64,000 bases of DNA from Spongiihabitans sp965206355 (GTDB lineage Bacteria > Pseudomonadota > Gammaproteobacteria > Arenicellales > Poriferihabitantaceae). A program made the translations under genes and the position numbers. Shown here piece by piece: positions 55,607 through 64,000 of the stretch. Location: the NCBI GenBank assembly GCA_965206355.1, contig OZ242212.1:2170001-2234000 (forward strand), read 5' to 3'. Numbering within the stretch: the stretch's first letter is position 1; each line of letters begins with the position of its first letter. The notes beneath the pieces were generated by a model. It was given only the letters and a program-made list of their open reading frames with translations, was not told the DNA's origin and did no database searches.

Positions 55607-56551
55607 ATGAAAAATATCACTATAAAGAACATTACCAAAGCTGTTATGCTCGTTGCCGTTATTGCAACACCAACTGCTTGGGCTGCCCAATGCGACACTG
55701 TTCGCTTTTCTGATGTAGGGTGGACTGACATAACTGCCACCACCGCGGCTACTTCGCTGGTGCTTGAAGGACTCGGTTACAAAACCGATGTCAAAGTGCT
55801 GTCTGTGCCAGTCACCTATACGTCAATGGCTAACGACGACATAGATGTGTTTCTGGGTAACTGGATGCCGACTATGGAAGGCGACATCAAATCTTATCGG
55901 GAAGCCGGTACGGTGGATACGGTGCGTGAAAATCTGGAAGGGGCAAAATACACGCTGGCTGTGCCGCAAGCAACTGCCGCCAAAGGGCTTAAAAGTTTTG
56001 CCGACATCGCCAAGTTCCGTGATTCACTGGATGGCAAAATTTACGGTATAGAACCGGGTAACGATGGTAACCGTCTGATTCTGGACATGATTGCTGCCGA
56101 TGCTTTTGGGCTAAAAGGATTTGAAGTGGTGGAATCTTCCGAACAAGGTATGCTGGCGGCTGTCAAACGTGCGGTTAAGCGCAACAAAGACATCGTCTTT
56201 TTGGGTTGGGAACCACATCCAATGAATGCTAATTTCAAATTAGCCTACCTCACTGGTGGTGATGATTATTTCGGTCCTGATCTTGGTGGTGCGACGGTAT
56301 ATACCAATACTCGTGCAGGCTATGTCAATGAATGCAAAAACATCGGTAAACTACTGAGAAATCTTAAATTCACGCTGGCTATGGAAAACGCCATCATGGG
56401 TGCAATTTTGAACGACGGTACCGAACCGCAAGCTGCCGCCAAAACATGGTTGAAAGCCAACTCGGGTGTATTGAAAAAATGGCTGGCTGGTGTCAAGACC
56501 AAAGACGGCAAAGCTGGGTTGTCAGCGGTTAAGACATCACTTGGTATATAG
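55607..56551 (+). CDS. Quaternary-amine ABC transporter substrate-binding protein (ChoX/ProX-like)
   Basis: About 314 residues from ATG 55607; GAGG lies 9 bp upstream, favouring this over the ATG at 55592. A signal peptide (AVMLVAVIATPTAWA, cut before AQCDTV) directs it to the periplasm. The mature protein has the OpuAC/ChoX fold with SDVGWTDITATTAA, VFLGNWMPTMEGDI, GIEPGNDGNR and FLGWEPHPMN, including tryptophans of the aromatic cage that binds trimethylammonium groups. Ligand may be choline, betaine or carnitine. First gene of the transporter, divergent from the carnitine operon. Confidence 0.92.
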   Translation: MKNITIKNITKAVMLVAVIATPTAWAAQCDTVRFSDVGWTDITATTAATSLVLEGLGYKTDVKVLSVPVTYTSMANDDIDVFLGNWMPTMEGDIKSYREAGTVDTVRENLEGAKYTLAVPQATAAKGLKSFADIAKFRDSLDGKIYGIEPGNDGNRLILDMIAADAFGLKGFEVVESSEQGMLAAVKRAVKRNKDIVFLGWEPHPMNANFKLAYLTGGDDYFGPDLGGATVYTNTRAGYVNECKNIGKLLRNLKFTLAMENAIMGAILNDGTEPQAAAKTWLKANSGVLKKWLAGVKTKDGKAGLSAVKTSLGI

Positions 56552-56621
56552 GCAAAAGCATTCGTCATCGCCACCCCATCTTTCTTCATCCATATTGAAC
56601 TACCGGAAAAACTAACTTAAC

Positions 56622-57476
56622 ATGGAACAGTTGGTGGGGTGGCTTATTGAGCATAAACTGCCTATCGGCAAGGTAGCAAAGGCGGTTATAGATTTTTTGA
56701 CTGACCATGCCGAAGCGGTTTTTGATGGCATTGCTGCTGCATTGCAAGGTTTCATTGATAGTCTGTTGTGGGCATTGCAAACACCACCGCCACTGATGCT
56801 GTTGGTATTGGTTGCTGTTACTGTCCACTTTGTACACCGTAAAGTATCACTAACCACTTTTGTTGTCTGTGGCTTGTTGCTAATCATCAATCAAGGATAT
56901 TGGGTACAGACTACTGATACACTGGCTTTGGTGCTAACATCGGCAGCGCTGTGTATGGTGATCGGTGTGCCCATTGGCATAGCTACTGCCCACCGTCCGT
57001 GGTTATACGCGATGATGCGCCCGGTATTGGACCTCATGCAAACCATCCCCACTTTTGTGTATCTGATTCCGGCATTGGTATTATTTGGGTTAGGTCAAGT
57101 CCCAGGGCTGATTGCTACTGTTATTTTTGCGATTGCTGCTCCTATTCGTCTCACTCATCTCGGAGTATCAACCACCCCTAAAACCCTGCTGGAAGCGGGA
57201 GAGGCTTTCGGTTGTTCGCAATTTCAGCTATTGTACAAGGTGGAACTACCGTTTGCCTTACCACAAATTATGGTTGGGTTTACTCAAACCATCATGCTGT
57301 CGTTATCTATGGTGGTAATCGCTGCTATGGTCGGTGCCCCTGGACTTGGTGTACCTATTTTACGCGCTATCAATTCGGTTAATATCGCCAAAGGATTTGA
57401 GGCTGGGTTCGCTATCGTCATTATTGCTATTATTTTAGATCGGGTATTTCGGTTGAAAAATGCCGATACATCCTAA
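56622..57476 (+). CDS. Quaternary-amine ABC transporter permease (ChoW/ProW-like)
   Basis: The 284-residue membrane protein has about six helices and the permease loop EAGEAFGCSQFQLLYKVELP (EAA motif), followed by FTQTIMLSLSMVVIAAMVGAPGLG. It is the ProW/ChoW type. It lies 70 bp after the binding protein and about 100 bp before the ATPase; all three share a strand. Confidence 0.93.
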   Translation: MEQLVGWLIEHKLPIGKVAKAVIDFLTDHAEAVFDGIAAALQGFIDSLLWALQTPPPLMLLVLVAVTVHFVHRKVSLTTFVVCGLLLIINQGYWVQTTDTLALVLTSAALCMVIGVPIGIATAHRPWLYAMMRPVLDLMQTIPTFVYLIPALVLFGLGQVPGLIATVIFAIAAPIRLTHLGVSTTPKTLLEAGEAFGCSQFQLLYKVELPFALPQIMVGFTQTIMLSLSMVVIAAMVGAPGLGVPILRAINSVNIAKGFEAGFAIVIIAIILDRVFRLKNADTS

Positions 57477-57578
57477 AGAAAATTTTTACTTAAAAATATT
57501 AAAAAGCACAAGTAATCACTTAATTTTATTGATTCTTAGTCATCATAATTTGCTTCTATACATTGTCAACAAACAGAT

Positions 57579-58607
57579 ATGACTCGTCCCGTTATTAATT
57601 TGGATTCAGTTTCAATCGTGTTTGGTGATATGCCAGCACGTGCGTTGCCACTGATGGATGCTGGTAACAGTCGTGAACAAATACAAGAAGAAACCGGACA
57701 GGTTTTGGGTGTACATGATTGCTCTTTACAGGTATGTGAAGGCGAAATTGTTGTTCTGATGGGGCTGTCTGGTTCAGGAAAATCTACTTTGTTGCGTGCC
57801 GTTAACGGTTTGAATCGAGTTGTGCGCGGGAGCGTTTGGGTGGATAACGGCGAACAACTGGTAAACATTACTGATGCCAATGCAGAAACATTACGATTTT
57901 TTCGTACCTCGCGTGTTTCTATGGTATTTCAACAATTCGGATTACTACCGTGGCGCACTGTAACCGATAACGTCGCCTTCGGACTGGAGGTGGCAGATGT
58001 TCCATTGGTAAAAAGACAACAACGTGTGGAACGACAACTGGAAATGGTTAATTTGCAACAATGGGGCGAACGGAAAGTCCAGGAACTATCGGGAGGGATG
58101 CAACAGCGGGTTGGGCTGGCACGTGCGCTTGCTACCGAATCACCGATTTTGTTGATGGACGAACCATTTTCAGCGTTAGACCCGCTCATTCGGGTGCGTT
58201 TGCAAGACGAGCTTTTGGATTTACAAAAACGTCTGCATCGTACCATTTTATTCGTTAGTCACGACTTGGACGAAGCACTTAAAATCGGCAACCGTATTGC
58301 CATCATGGAAGGTGGACGCATTGTTCAAACCGGCACATCCGAAGATATCGTATTGAATCCAGCAACCGAATATGTCGCTGATTTTGTCGCGCAGATGAAC
58401 CCACTTAAAACTTTGAGTGCCGCTTCAGTCATGCAAAAATTACACCAGCAACCCGCGGATAATTGTACAGTCGCTAATGTCAATACCCCGCTTTTGGATG
58501 TATTACGCGCCAAACGCGACAGTGGCAAACCCGTGTACATAAAGGATGGGAATCAATGGGTCGGTGTTATTGACGACCGTGATATTTATAACGCGCTACT
58601 ACGGTAA
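57579..58607 (+). CDS. Quaternary-amine ABC transporter ATPase (ChoV/ProV-like)
   Basis: The 342-residue ATPase has GLSGSGKST (Walker A), QQFGLLPWRTV (Q-loop), LSGGMQQRVGLARALATESP (signature) and LLMDEPFSALDPLI (Walker B), followed by a C-terminal region ending VGVIDDRDIYNALL that resembles half of a CBS pair. The early residues include an extra insert before Walker A (RALPLMDAGNSREQIQEETG), which is typical of ProV. It energises uptake with the two preceding genes. Confidence 0.93.
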   Translation: MTRPVINLDSVSIVFGDMPARALPLMDAGNSREQIQEETGQVLGVHDCSLQVCEGEIVVLMGLSGSGKSTLLRAVNGLNRVVRGSVWVDNGEQLVNITDANAETLRFFRTSRVSMVFQQFGLLPWRTVTDNVAFGLEVADVPLVKRQQRVERQLEMVNLQQWGERKVQELSGGMQQRVGLARALATESPILLMDEPFSALDPLIRVRLQDELLDLQKRLHRTILFVSHDLDEALKIGNRIAIMEGGRIVQTGTSEDIVLNPATEYVADFVAQMNPLKTLSAASVMQKLHQQPADNCTVANVNTPLLDVLRAKRDSGKPVYIKDGNQWVGVIDDRDIYNALLR

Positions 58608-58632
58608 ACTTGCTAACAACCGTTGATACGAC

Positions 58633-59439
58633 TTACTGAGCAAGGTCGTCAATCAGAGCTTGTAATTTATCCAGAGGTACTGCACCCGCGATAGAGCGCA
58701 CCTCCCCCTGGCGGTTAATGAAAACGCTGACAGGTGTTCCCGACACACCAATGTTAACGCCGTTTTCATAATCTTCGCGCACTCGCGCCGTCATTCTGCC
58801 GCTATCCAGACATTCACTGAAGGCATCGCCATTGACTCCTATTTCCTCTGCCAACGGGCGCAATTTTTTAATGGGGAAGCCCTCGCCATTTGATTTGGTG
58901 CGCTGATAGATGGAATTGCTGTACGCCCAAAAGCTATCATTACCATTAAGCTCAGCGACACATTCAGAAGCCTCTGCCTGTTTCTGCGCCCCGGGGTTGT
59001 GGAAATCCAGCGGAAAATGGCGATACACCCAACGCAGTTTGTGCCGATTATTTTTTATTAACTGAATCACTGTAGGGTGAAAATATTTGCAGTAAGGACA
59101 CTCAAAATCCGAATACTCCACCAGTGTAATCGGCGCGTCAGGATTACCGAAAATATGATCCCGATAAGGATCAACCGGACGCAAATTGTCCGCTTGCATT
59201 TGTTGCTTTTGAGCGTCTGCCTGAACGCGCTGTTTCAAAATAAAGTCCTTAATCCCCTTCTCAATAGCCACGTCCAACGCACCTTCACTATGTAGCAGTC
59301 GCTCGACTTCCTGTCGCACAAGTTGTCTGATTAAATCCTCATCAACTTCCTCGGCATGTACCGGACTAACCAACAATTGCAACGCACAAGCCAGCGTCAA
59401 CAAAGCCGACATAAATAGACCTTTAGAGATTCGCAACAT
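58633..59439 (-). CDS. DsbA-family thiol:disulfide oxidoreductase (Com1-like)
   Basis: About 268 residues from ATG 59439. A signal peptide (LFMSALLTLACALQLLVSPVHA) precedes a helical stretch and a thioredoxin domain with FECPYCKYFHPTVIQ (CPYC active site, about residue 130) and the cis-Pro loop GVSGTPVSVFINR. It should exchange disulfides in the periplasm. The open frame extends upstream to 59568 into the MITE-flanking DNA, but only the 59439 start gives a signal peptide. Converges with the transporter genes. Confidence 0.88.
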   Translation of the reverse strand: MLRISKGLFMSALLTLACALQLLVSPVHAEEVDEDLIRQLVRQEVERLLHSEGALDVAIEKGIKDFILKQRVQADAQKQQMQADNLRPVDPYRDHIFGNPDAPITLVEYSDFECPYCKYFHPTVIQLIKNNRHKLRWVYRHFPLDFHNPGAQKQAEASECVAELNGNDSFWAYSNSIYQRTKSNGEGFPIKKLRPLAEEIGVNGDAFSECLDSGRMTARVREDYENGVNIGVSGTPVSVFINRQGEVRSIAGAVPLDKLQALIDDLAQ

Positions 59440-59535
59440 TAACCTAATTTCCTGAAAAGCCCCAAGACGGTAAACGACATAACACAACGAGCTCGTAGTA
59501 AGCAAGATCGTTCTGGCGATGACAGTAGCCATAGT

Positions 59536-59674
59536 GAGACCTTTGCACGAAAGCCATTTCACCTGCATACTGCGTTAAAAACGTACTCAATCGGTCATTT
59601 ATAAGCATAAACTCCCTCATTCCGTGCGTTTTTGCCTGGCCTGAAAGCGAAATCATCTTCCGTGCAAAGGTCTC
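59536..59674 (+). mobile_element. MITE copy 8 (139 bp)
   Basis: Full-length copy with target duplication ATAGT at 59531-59535 and 59675-59679. It lies between the dsbA-like gene and rmuC, roughly 100 bp upstream of the former, and may affect its promoter. Confidence 0.95.
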
Positions 59675-59723
59675 ATAGTAACTGAAGTTCATCAGCGGTC
59701 GTTCCTATTGATAGCAGGTGTGC

Positions 59724-60935
59724 TTATTGCAGTGGCAAATCGGCAACGCTATCGGACACAATAAGCGAGATATTTTCAATTTTATCAAGGGGTTTTTCTA
59801 GTGTGCGTGTGCGCGTAGTCACCAGTTCGTTGAAATCACCCGCCAATCCTTCAATTCGGCGACCCAGTTTATCCATCTGTTCAACATACTTCTTCCATTG
59901 GCTCCTGAACTGATCCACCAATGCCATCACCTCCGATGCACGTTCATTCATGGTGAAATTACGTGCCGCTTGATGGATAAGCGACAGCACCGCATATAAG
60001 GTTAACGGCGAGCACAACAGAACATGATTGCGTAACGCATAATCCACCAACTCGGTGTCTTCACGGTTTATAAATCCATAAATAGATTCGTTGGGAATAA
60101 ACAGCATCACATACTCTAACGTACCCTCGGCAGGGTTTATGTATTCACGACCGCAAACCGATTTTATGTGATTTTTTACATCTTTCAGAAAAGCGATTTT
60201 TTCCTGTGCTTGTACCTCTTCAGCATCCGCAGAAAGATAGTTTTCATAATGCACTAGCGGAAATTTCACATCCATATTCAATTTCTTTTCACGAGGGAGA
60301 ATAAAGGTAAAATCAGGGCGTTGACCAGACTCAACCTGACTTTGCCGGGTATAGTTGACATTTTCCATAAGACCGACAAATTGCAAAATATCCACCACCA
60401 TACGCTCACCCCACTGACCCCGTTTCTGAGACGACGACAATATCTCTCTTAAACGAACGGTGTTCTCACTCAGCACCTCGGTGGTTTTCTGGCTGGTATC
60501 AATACTGGATTTTAATGCTGTCGATTGCTTGTGAATAAACTCCAGTTTTTCATTCATCCCTAACAAACTCTTATCAATAAGTTTCTTTTTCTCATCCAGA
60601 TCATTTTCCGAATTTTCCTTAAAGGACTTAAACTGCTCACCTGCCTGTTTAAGAAAAGTTTCCGTATTACTGTTAGCAATATCGGCAGCCATCGCTTTGA
60701 AAGCATTCTCCATCTCCCTACGGATCTCCTCCAGACGTTTTTTCTCCTCTTCAAACTTACCTTCAAGGTTCTTCAAATTTGTTAAGGATTCCACTTCAAC
60801 CCTTCTGGCAGACTGCAAATCAAGCTCCAATTGATCCATTTTTTTAGCATCCACCGGAATGGATTTTGCATGAATCCACCAGCCAATAGCGATGCCGATG
60901 AGCAAACAAGTTACGGCGATAATAGCTTCCAGCAT
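59724..60935 (-). CDS. rmuC: DNA recombination protein RmuC homologue
   Basis: The 403-residue protein has one N-terminal membrane helix (IAVTCLLIGIAIGWW), a long coiled coil (residues about 30-170) and the RmuC nuclease-like domain with GQWGERMVVDILQFVGL, MDVKFPLVHYENYL and MLFIPNESIYGFI. RmuC limits inversions at short repeats in E. coli, which is notable in a genome with so many small repeats. No obvious lesion. Confidence 0.94.
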   Translation of the reverse strand: MLEAIIAVTCLLIGIAIGWWIHAKSIPVDAKKMDQLELDLQSARRVEVESLTNLKNLEGKFEEEKKRLEEIRREMENAFKAMAADIANSNTETFLKQAGEQFKSFKENSENDLDEKKKLIDKSLLGMNEKLEFIHKQSTALKSSIDTSQKTTEVLSENTVRLREILSSSQKRGQWGERMVVDILQFVGLMENVNYTRQSQVESGQRPDFTFILPREKKLNMDVKFPLVHYENYLSADAEEVQAQEKIAFLKDVKNHIKSVCGREYINPAEGTLEYVMLFIPNESIYGFINREDTELVDYALRNHVLLCSPLTLYAVLSLIHQAARNFTMNERASEVMALVDQFRSQWKKYVEQMDKLGRRIEGLAGDFNELVTTRTRTLEKPLDKIENISLIVSDSVADLPLQ

Positions 60936-61032
60936 AAAATTATTAGCAAGTTATTGGCGAGGTATTAAAATAAGCGTAGATGAACAGCATGAACACACAA
61001 ATTATAGCGATGAGCGGCACAAAAGACAATAT

Positions 61033-61171
61033 GAGACCTTTGCACGAAAACCATTTCACCTCCATGCTACGTTAAAAACGTACTCACTCGGTCATTTATA
61101 AGCATAAACTCCCTCATTCCGTGCATTTTTGCCTGGCCTAAAAGCGAAATCATCTTCCGTGCAAAGGTCTC
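61033..61171 (+). mobile_element. MITE copy 9 (139 bp, most diverged)
   Basis: Full-length copy with several substitutions (for example CGAAAACCATTTCACCTCC near the left end, and GTGCATTTTTGCC inside), so it is probably the oldest. Target duplication AATAT at 61028-61032 and 61172-61176. Confidence 0.93.
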
Positions 61172-61204
61172 AATATCTTGTATGAGTCCACCCCATATTG
61201 CACT

Positions 61205-61524
61205 TCATTTACTCAACGTCATAGTGCAATATGTTTCTGAACTTATACATCTGCTACCCGCATTAGTTCCGACAAAAACAGCTATGAACAGCGTGCTGAT
61301 TTTCGGTAACACCTTCTCCTTCAGCGTATATCCAACCCAAATTAAATTGTGCGGACGCAACCCCCTGCTCTGCCTTTCGTACTGCAAGCCGAAAGAGAAA
61401 TTATCTGACGAACATTGCGCCTGGGCAGAGACGGTTGTGGTCAGGGCGATGACGAAGAACAATAACAAAGCGATGCTTTTTATGATTTTTCCTGTTGGTT
61501 TTGAAGCATGGATTATAGCGATAT
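61205..61524 (-). pseudogene. 5'-truncated exported-protein gene beside MITE copy 10
   Basis: Minus-strand frame KIIKSIALLLFFVIALTTTV then SAQAQCSSDNFSFGLQYERQ, continuing to TYCTMTLSK and a TGA at 61205. It has a clear signal peptide (with an Ala-x-Ala cut site) but no ATG/GTG before it. The frame runs directly into the MITE that lies at its 5' edge. The gene has thus probably lost its start. No family is recognised; the mature part is about 75 residues and unlike known motifs. Confidence 0.5.
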
Positions 61525-61663
61525 GAGACCTTTGCACGAAAGCCATTTCACCTGCATGCTGCGTTAAAATCGTACTCAATCGGTCATTTATAAGCATAAA
61601 CTCCCTCATTCCGTGCGTTTTTGCCTTGCCTGAAAGCGAAATCATCTTCCGTGCAAAGGTCTC
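61525..61663 (+). mobile_element. MITE copy 10 (139 bp), no target duplication
   Basis: Full-length and intact inside, but the five bases before it (GATAT) do not match those after (ATTTT). All nine other copies have perfect 5-bp duplications. This suggests a deletion or recombination on one side. Confidence 0.93.
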
Positions 61664-61731
61664 ATTTTGTAAAAGGCAAGTAATCCCTCAGTTCCTCTTG
61701 TCAGGGGGATTAAAGACCAACCACCACTGCG

Positions 61732-63105
61732 CTATTTTTTCTTCAACGCCGCCCCGTCCACAGCATCCTCAATCTCATACCCCAGTTCGGCAATCTGCGT
61801 TCTCAGTCTATCCGCTTCGTTCCAGTTTCGGGCTTTTCTCGCTTGATCGCGTAGCCTTACGAGTGTTTTAACCGAGTCAGGGATTTCCAGCACGGTCGGT
61901 TGCCAGTTTTTTAGGTTGAGTCCTAAAACGTTGTCGCATTGCAGTAATGTGGCTTTTTTGCTGGATGCGGGGAGGTCGCTTTTCAGTAGATTCCATACTA
62001 CTGCCAGTGCTTTCGGGGTGTTCAGATCGTCGTAAATGTTTTGTTGGAATTGTTGCAGATATTGTCGGTCGGGGATTCCTGCTTCACCACAAGCGTGTGC
62101 GCTGTGGCGTAGTCGGTTTAATGTCGTTTGTGCGCTGTCTAGGCTCTCCCAAGTGAATTTTAGATCGCTGCGATAATGTGCAGTCAGGCAGAGATAACGG
62201 TAGCTGAGCGGGTCGTAATTTCGCTCTATCAGTGTTTGCAGGCGTAAGAATTCTCCGGATGACTTGGACATCTTTGCTTGATCGGTTTCGAGGAAATAGC
62301 CGTGTAACCAGAAATTGGCTAATTCAGTGCCATAACAAACTTGCGCTTGCGCGATTTCGTTGCTGTGATGTACTGGGATATGGTCTTTACCTCCACAATG
62401 TATGTCAAACATTTTGCCGAGATATTTCACTGCCATAGCCGAACATTCAATATGCCAGCCGGGGAATCCTGTACCCCAAGGGCTCTCCCATTGCATTTGT
62501 CGGACTTTATCTTTTGGACTGAACTTCCATAACGCAAAGTCGGTAACATTACGTTTTTCGCCGACATCTATGCGTTGTCCAGCGTTTAATCCGTCAACAT
62601 CAAGTCGTGCCAGATAGCCGTAGTTTTCCAGTTTGGATGTATCGAAATACACGCCGTCAGTGGTGATATAGGCGCAACCCTTTTTTTCAATTTCGATGAT
62701 GTCGTTGATTTGCTCGGCAATATGATCTGTCGCCCGACACCATATATCGGGTTGCAGAATATTCAACTGTTGCAAATCCTGCTGAAAGGCTTGAGTATAG
62801 AGTGTGGCAATTTCCCATGCGCTCTTGCCGGTTCTTTTTGAACCTTGTTCAATTTTATCCTCGCCGGTATCGGCATCGGAAGTGAGATGCCCAACATCGG
62901 TGATGTTAACAACATGGGTGGTGTCGTAGCCGAAACATTCCAGCGTTCGGCGCAGCGTGTCTTCAAAAATATAGGTGCGTAAATTACCGATATGGGCATA
63001 GTCATATACCGTCGGACCGCAAGCATAAATGCGTGCCCGATTGCCCTTAATAGGTTCAAATTCACGCAGACTCCGTGAATAGCTATCGTATAATTTTATT
63101 TTCAT
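61732..63105 (-). CDS. cysS: Cysteinyl-tRNA synthetase
   Basis: About 457 residues from ATG 63105 (an ATG at 63117 would add four). Class I synthetase with the HIGH-type region CGPTVYDYAHIGNLRTYIFE, zinc-ligand cysteines around ACGP and WHIECSAMAVKYLG, and the KMSKSSGEFLRL loop. It loads tRNA-Cys. The family motifs and length are normal. Divergent from lpxH over a 217-bp gap. Confidence 0.96.
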   Translation of the reverse strand: MKIKLYDSYSRSLREFEPIKGNRARIYACGPTVYDYAHIGNLRTYIFEDTLRRTLECFGYDTTHVVNITDVGHLTSDADTGEDKIEQGSKRTGKSAWEIATLYTQAFQQDLQQLNILQPDIWCRATDHIAEQINDIIEIEKKGCAYITTDGVYFDTSKLENYGYLARLDVDGLNAGQRIDVGEKRNVTDFALWKFSPKDKVRQMQWESPWGTGFPGWHIECSAMAVKYLGKMFDIHCGGKDHIPVHHSNEIAQAQVCYGTELANFWLHGYFLETDQAKMSKSSGEFLRLQTLIERNYDPLSYRYLCLTAHYRSDLKFTWESLDSAQTTLNRLRHSAHACGEAGIPDRQYLQQFQQNIYDDLNTPKALAVVWNLLKSDLPASSKKATLLQCDNVLGLNLKNWQPTVLEIPDSVKTLVRLRDQARKARNWNEADRLRTQIAELGYEIEDAVDGAALKKK

Positions 63106-63322
63106 CTGTTTCGGCATCTCAAAATACTCAGAATGTTTACCCGCTCCAAAGCAACTCGCTCAGGATGATTAAAACAATAGTGTCCCCACAGGATAATGAG
63201 CAGATGTTAATGAATAACGGGCATAGGCAATGGTATAATATTCTGCTTGTGCATTCCATTTTTAATGACCCCTTGTTGTCGACAACCAATGCGACAACCG
63301 TAATTCGTAATTGATAATAACC

Positions 63323-64000
63323 ATGGCCATCGCATTTATTTCCGATCTGCATTTAGAGCCGGCACGACCTGAACCCACGCAATGGTTTGAAAAATTTATG
63401 TCCGATGTCAGCGCACAGATCAGCCAGCTTTATATCCTCGGGGATTTATTTGAGGTCTGGGTGGGTGATGACGGTAGTACTGCACTAGGTCAGGGAGCGG
63501 TAGAGGCTATAATCAAGTTGGCGATAGATGACGGGCTGGATATATTCTTTATTCACGGCAATCGGGATTTTTTGGTCGGCAGTGATTTTGAAAAACGTAC
63601 TGGTTGCCAAATCCTCGCCGACCCCACCTTGATTACGCTGGATTCAGAACCGATATTACTGACCCACGGCGACGCTTTGTGTACTGACGATCGTGAACAC
63701 CAGATAGCACGTCAGCAAATGATTACGGATAAGTGGAAAAAGGCGTTTCTGAGTAAATCAATTGATGAAAGAATAGATACCGCTCAATCACTGCGAAGAA
63801 AAAGCGAGCTTGCTAAAAAAAACAAAAGTATGGCGATTATGGATGTAAACCAGCAACATCTTGAACAGGTTATGCGCGAACACGGGGTATTGACGATCAT
63901 ACATGGTCACACCCATAAACCTGCAGTCCATGAATTTAATCTGGATAACCTACCCGCAAAACGATATGTTCTCGGCGATTGGTACACGCAAAAAAGCGTA
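63323..64000 (+). CDS. lpxH: UDP-2,3-diacylglucosamine pyrophosphohydrolase LpxH (3' end beyond window)
   Basis: From ATG 63323 the frame is open to the end of the window (226 codons), so it is cut by the window edge. Family metal-site motifs are all present: ISDLHLEPARP, YILGDLFEVWVGDD, FIHGNRDFLVG, LLTHGDALCTDD and IIHGHTHKPAVH. LpxH makes lipid X in lipid A synthesis at the inner membrane. This confirms a Gram-negative with lipid A. Full length in relatives is about 240 residues, so little is missing. Confidence 0.95.
   Translation, partial: MAIAFISDLHLEPARPEPTQWFEKFMSDVSAQISQLYILGDLFEVWVGDDGSTALGQGAVEAIIKLAIDDGLDIFFIHGNRDFLVGSDFEKRTGCQILADPTLITLDSEPILLTHGDALCTDDREHQIARQQMITDKWKKAFLSKSIDERIDTAQSLRRKSELAKKNKSMAIMDVNQQHLEQVMREHGVLTIIHGHTHKPAVHEFNLDNLPAKRYVLGDWYTQKSV

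Noticed and set aside
3009..61663. Possible CRISPR or interspersed-spacer array
   Set aside because: Copies are scattered singly, with inverted ends and target duplications, and there are no regularly spaced short repeats or cas genes.

Overview
The window is a chromosomal segment of a gammaproteobacterium. The best evidence is the conserved block ndk-rlmN-rodZ-hisS-yfgM-bamB-der, the divergent trmJ/suhB pair, and orthologues of xseA, mutS, argB, nudC, fpr, rmuC, cysS and lpxH in gammaproteobacterial form. The genus cannot be read from the sequence. Many repeats, several gene remnants and a carnitine/betaine pathway would fit a host-associated (symbiont-like) lineage, but that is inference.

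Layout. 1-6.8 kb: a Fic protein, a truncated mlrC remnant, a CBS-domain protein, then an oxidative-stress set (DUF3501 protein, heterodisulfide-reductase-like Fe-S protein, rubrerythrin, peroxiredoxin) and an OmpA/MotB-like envelope protein. 6.8-16.3 kb: small lipoprotein, xseA, then der-bamB-yfgM-hisS-rodZ-rlmN-ndk, all on the minus strand. 16.8-26.2 kb: an AAA/DUF4143 ATPase, tRNA-Ser(GGA), and a C1 set of formate-tetrahydrofolate ligase, a quinone oxidoreductase and a two-gene NAD-dependent formate dehydrogenase. 26.3-39.5 kb: an accessory region in which pieces of one insertion sequence flank imported cargo. The cargo is a GC-rich polyprenol-type glycosyltransferase, a type I restriction-modification locus with a RhuM-Fic gene between hsdS and a nonsense-interrupted hsdR, and a GC-rich piece carrying an encapsulated-ferritin-type gene. 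sucCD lies inside this region. 39.7-47.9 kb: nuclease and housekeeping genes. 48.1-58.6 kb: a six-gene minus-strand operon that reads as a complete gamma-butyrobetaine/carnitine to glycine-betaine route, divergent from a three-gene quaternary-amine ABC transporter. 58.6-64 kb: DsbA-like protein, rmuC, a broken exported-protein gene, cysS and the 5' part of lpxH.

The most striking structural signal is a 139-bp non-autonomous inverted-repeat element (MITE) present ten times. Nine copies have perfect 5-bp AT-rich target duplications. The insertion adds 144 bp (48 codons) and the element is open in one frame, so it can enter a gene without shifting the frame. One copy sits in a short-chain dehydrogenase pseudogene of the carnitine operon and another supplies the last codons and stop of hisS. 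Other rearrangements are a 42-bp tandem repeat of the fhs 3' end that includes the stop codon, a duplicated translation start upstream of the DUF3501 gene, and a 27-bp copy of sucC sequence beside an IS remnant.

Together the genes suggest an organism that oxidises formate or channels it into folate-bound C1 units, imports choline/betaine/carnitine-type compounds and converts carnitine to glycine betaine plus acetyl-CoA-level products, and whose accessory genes are being eroded by small mobile elements.
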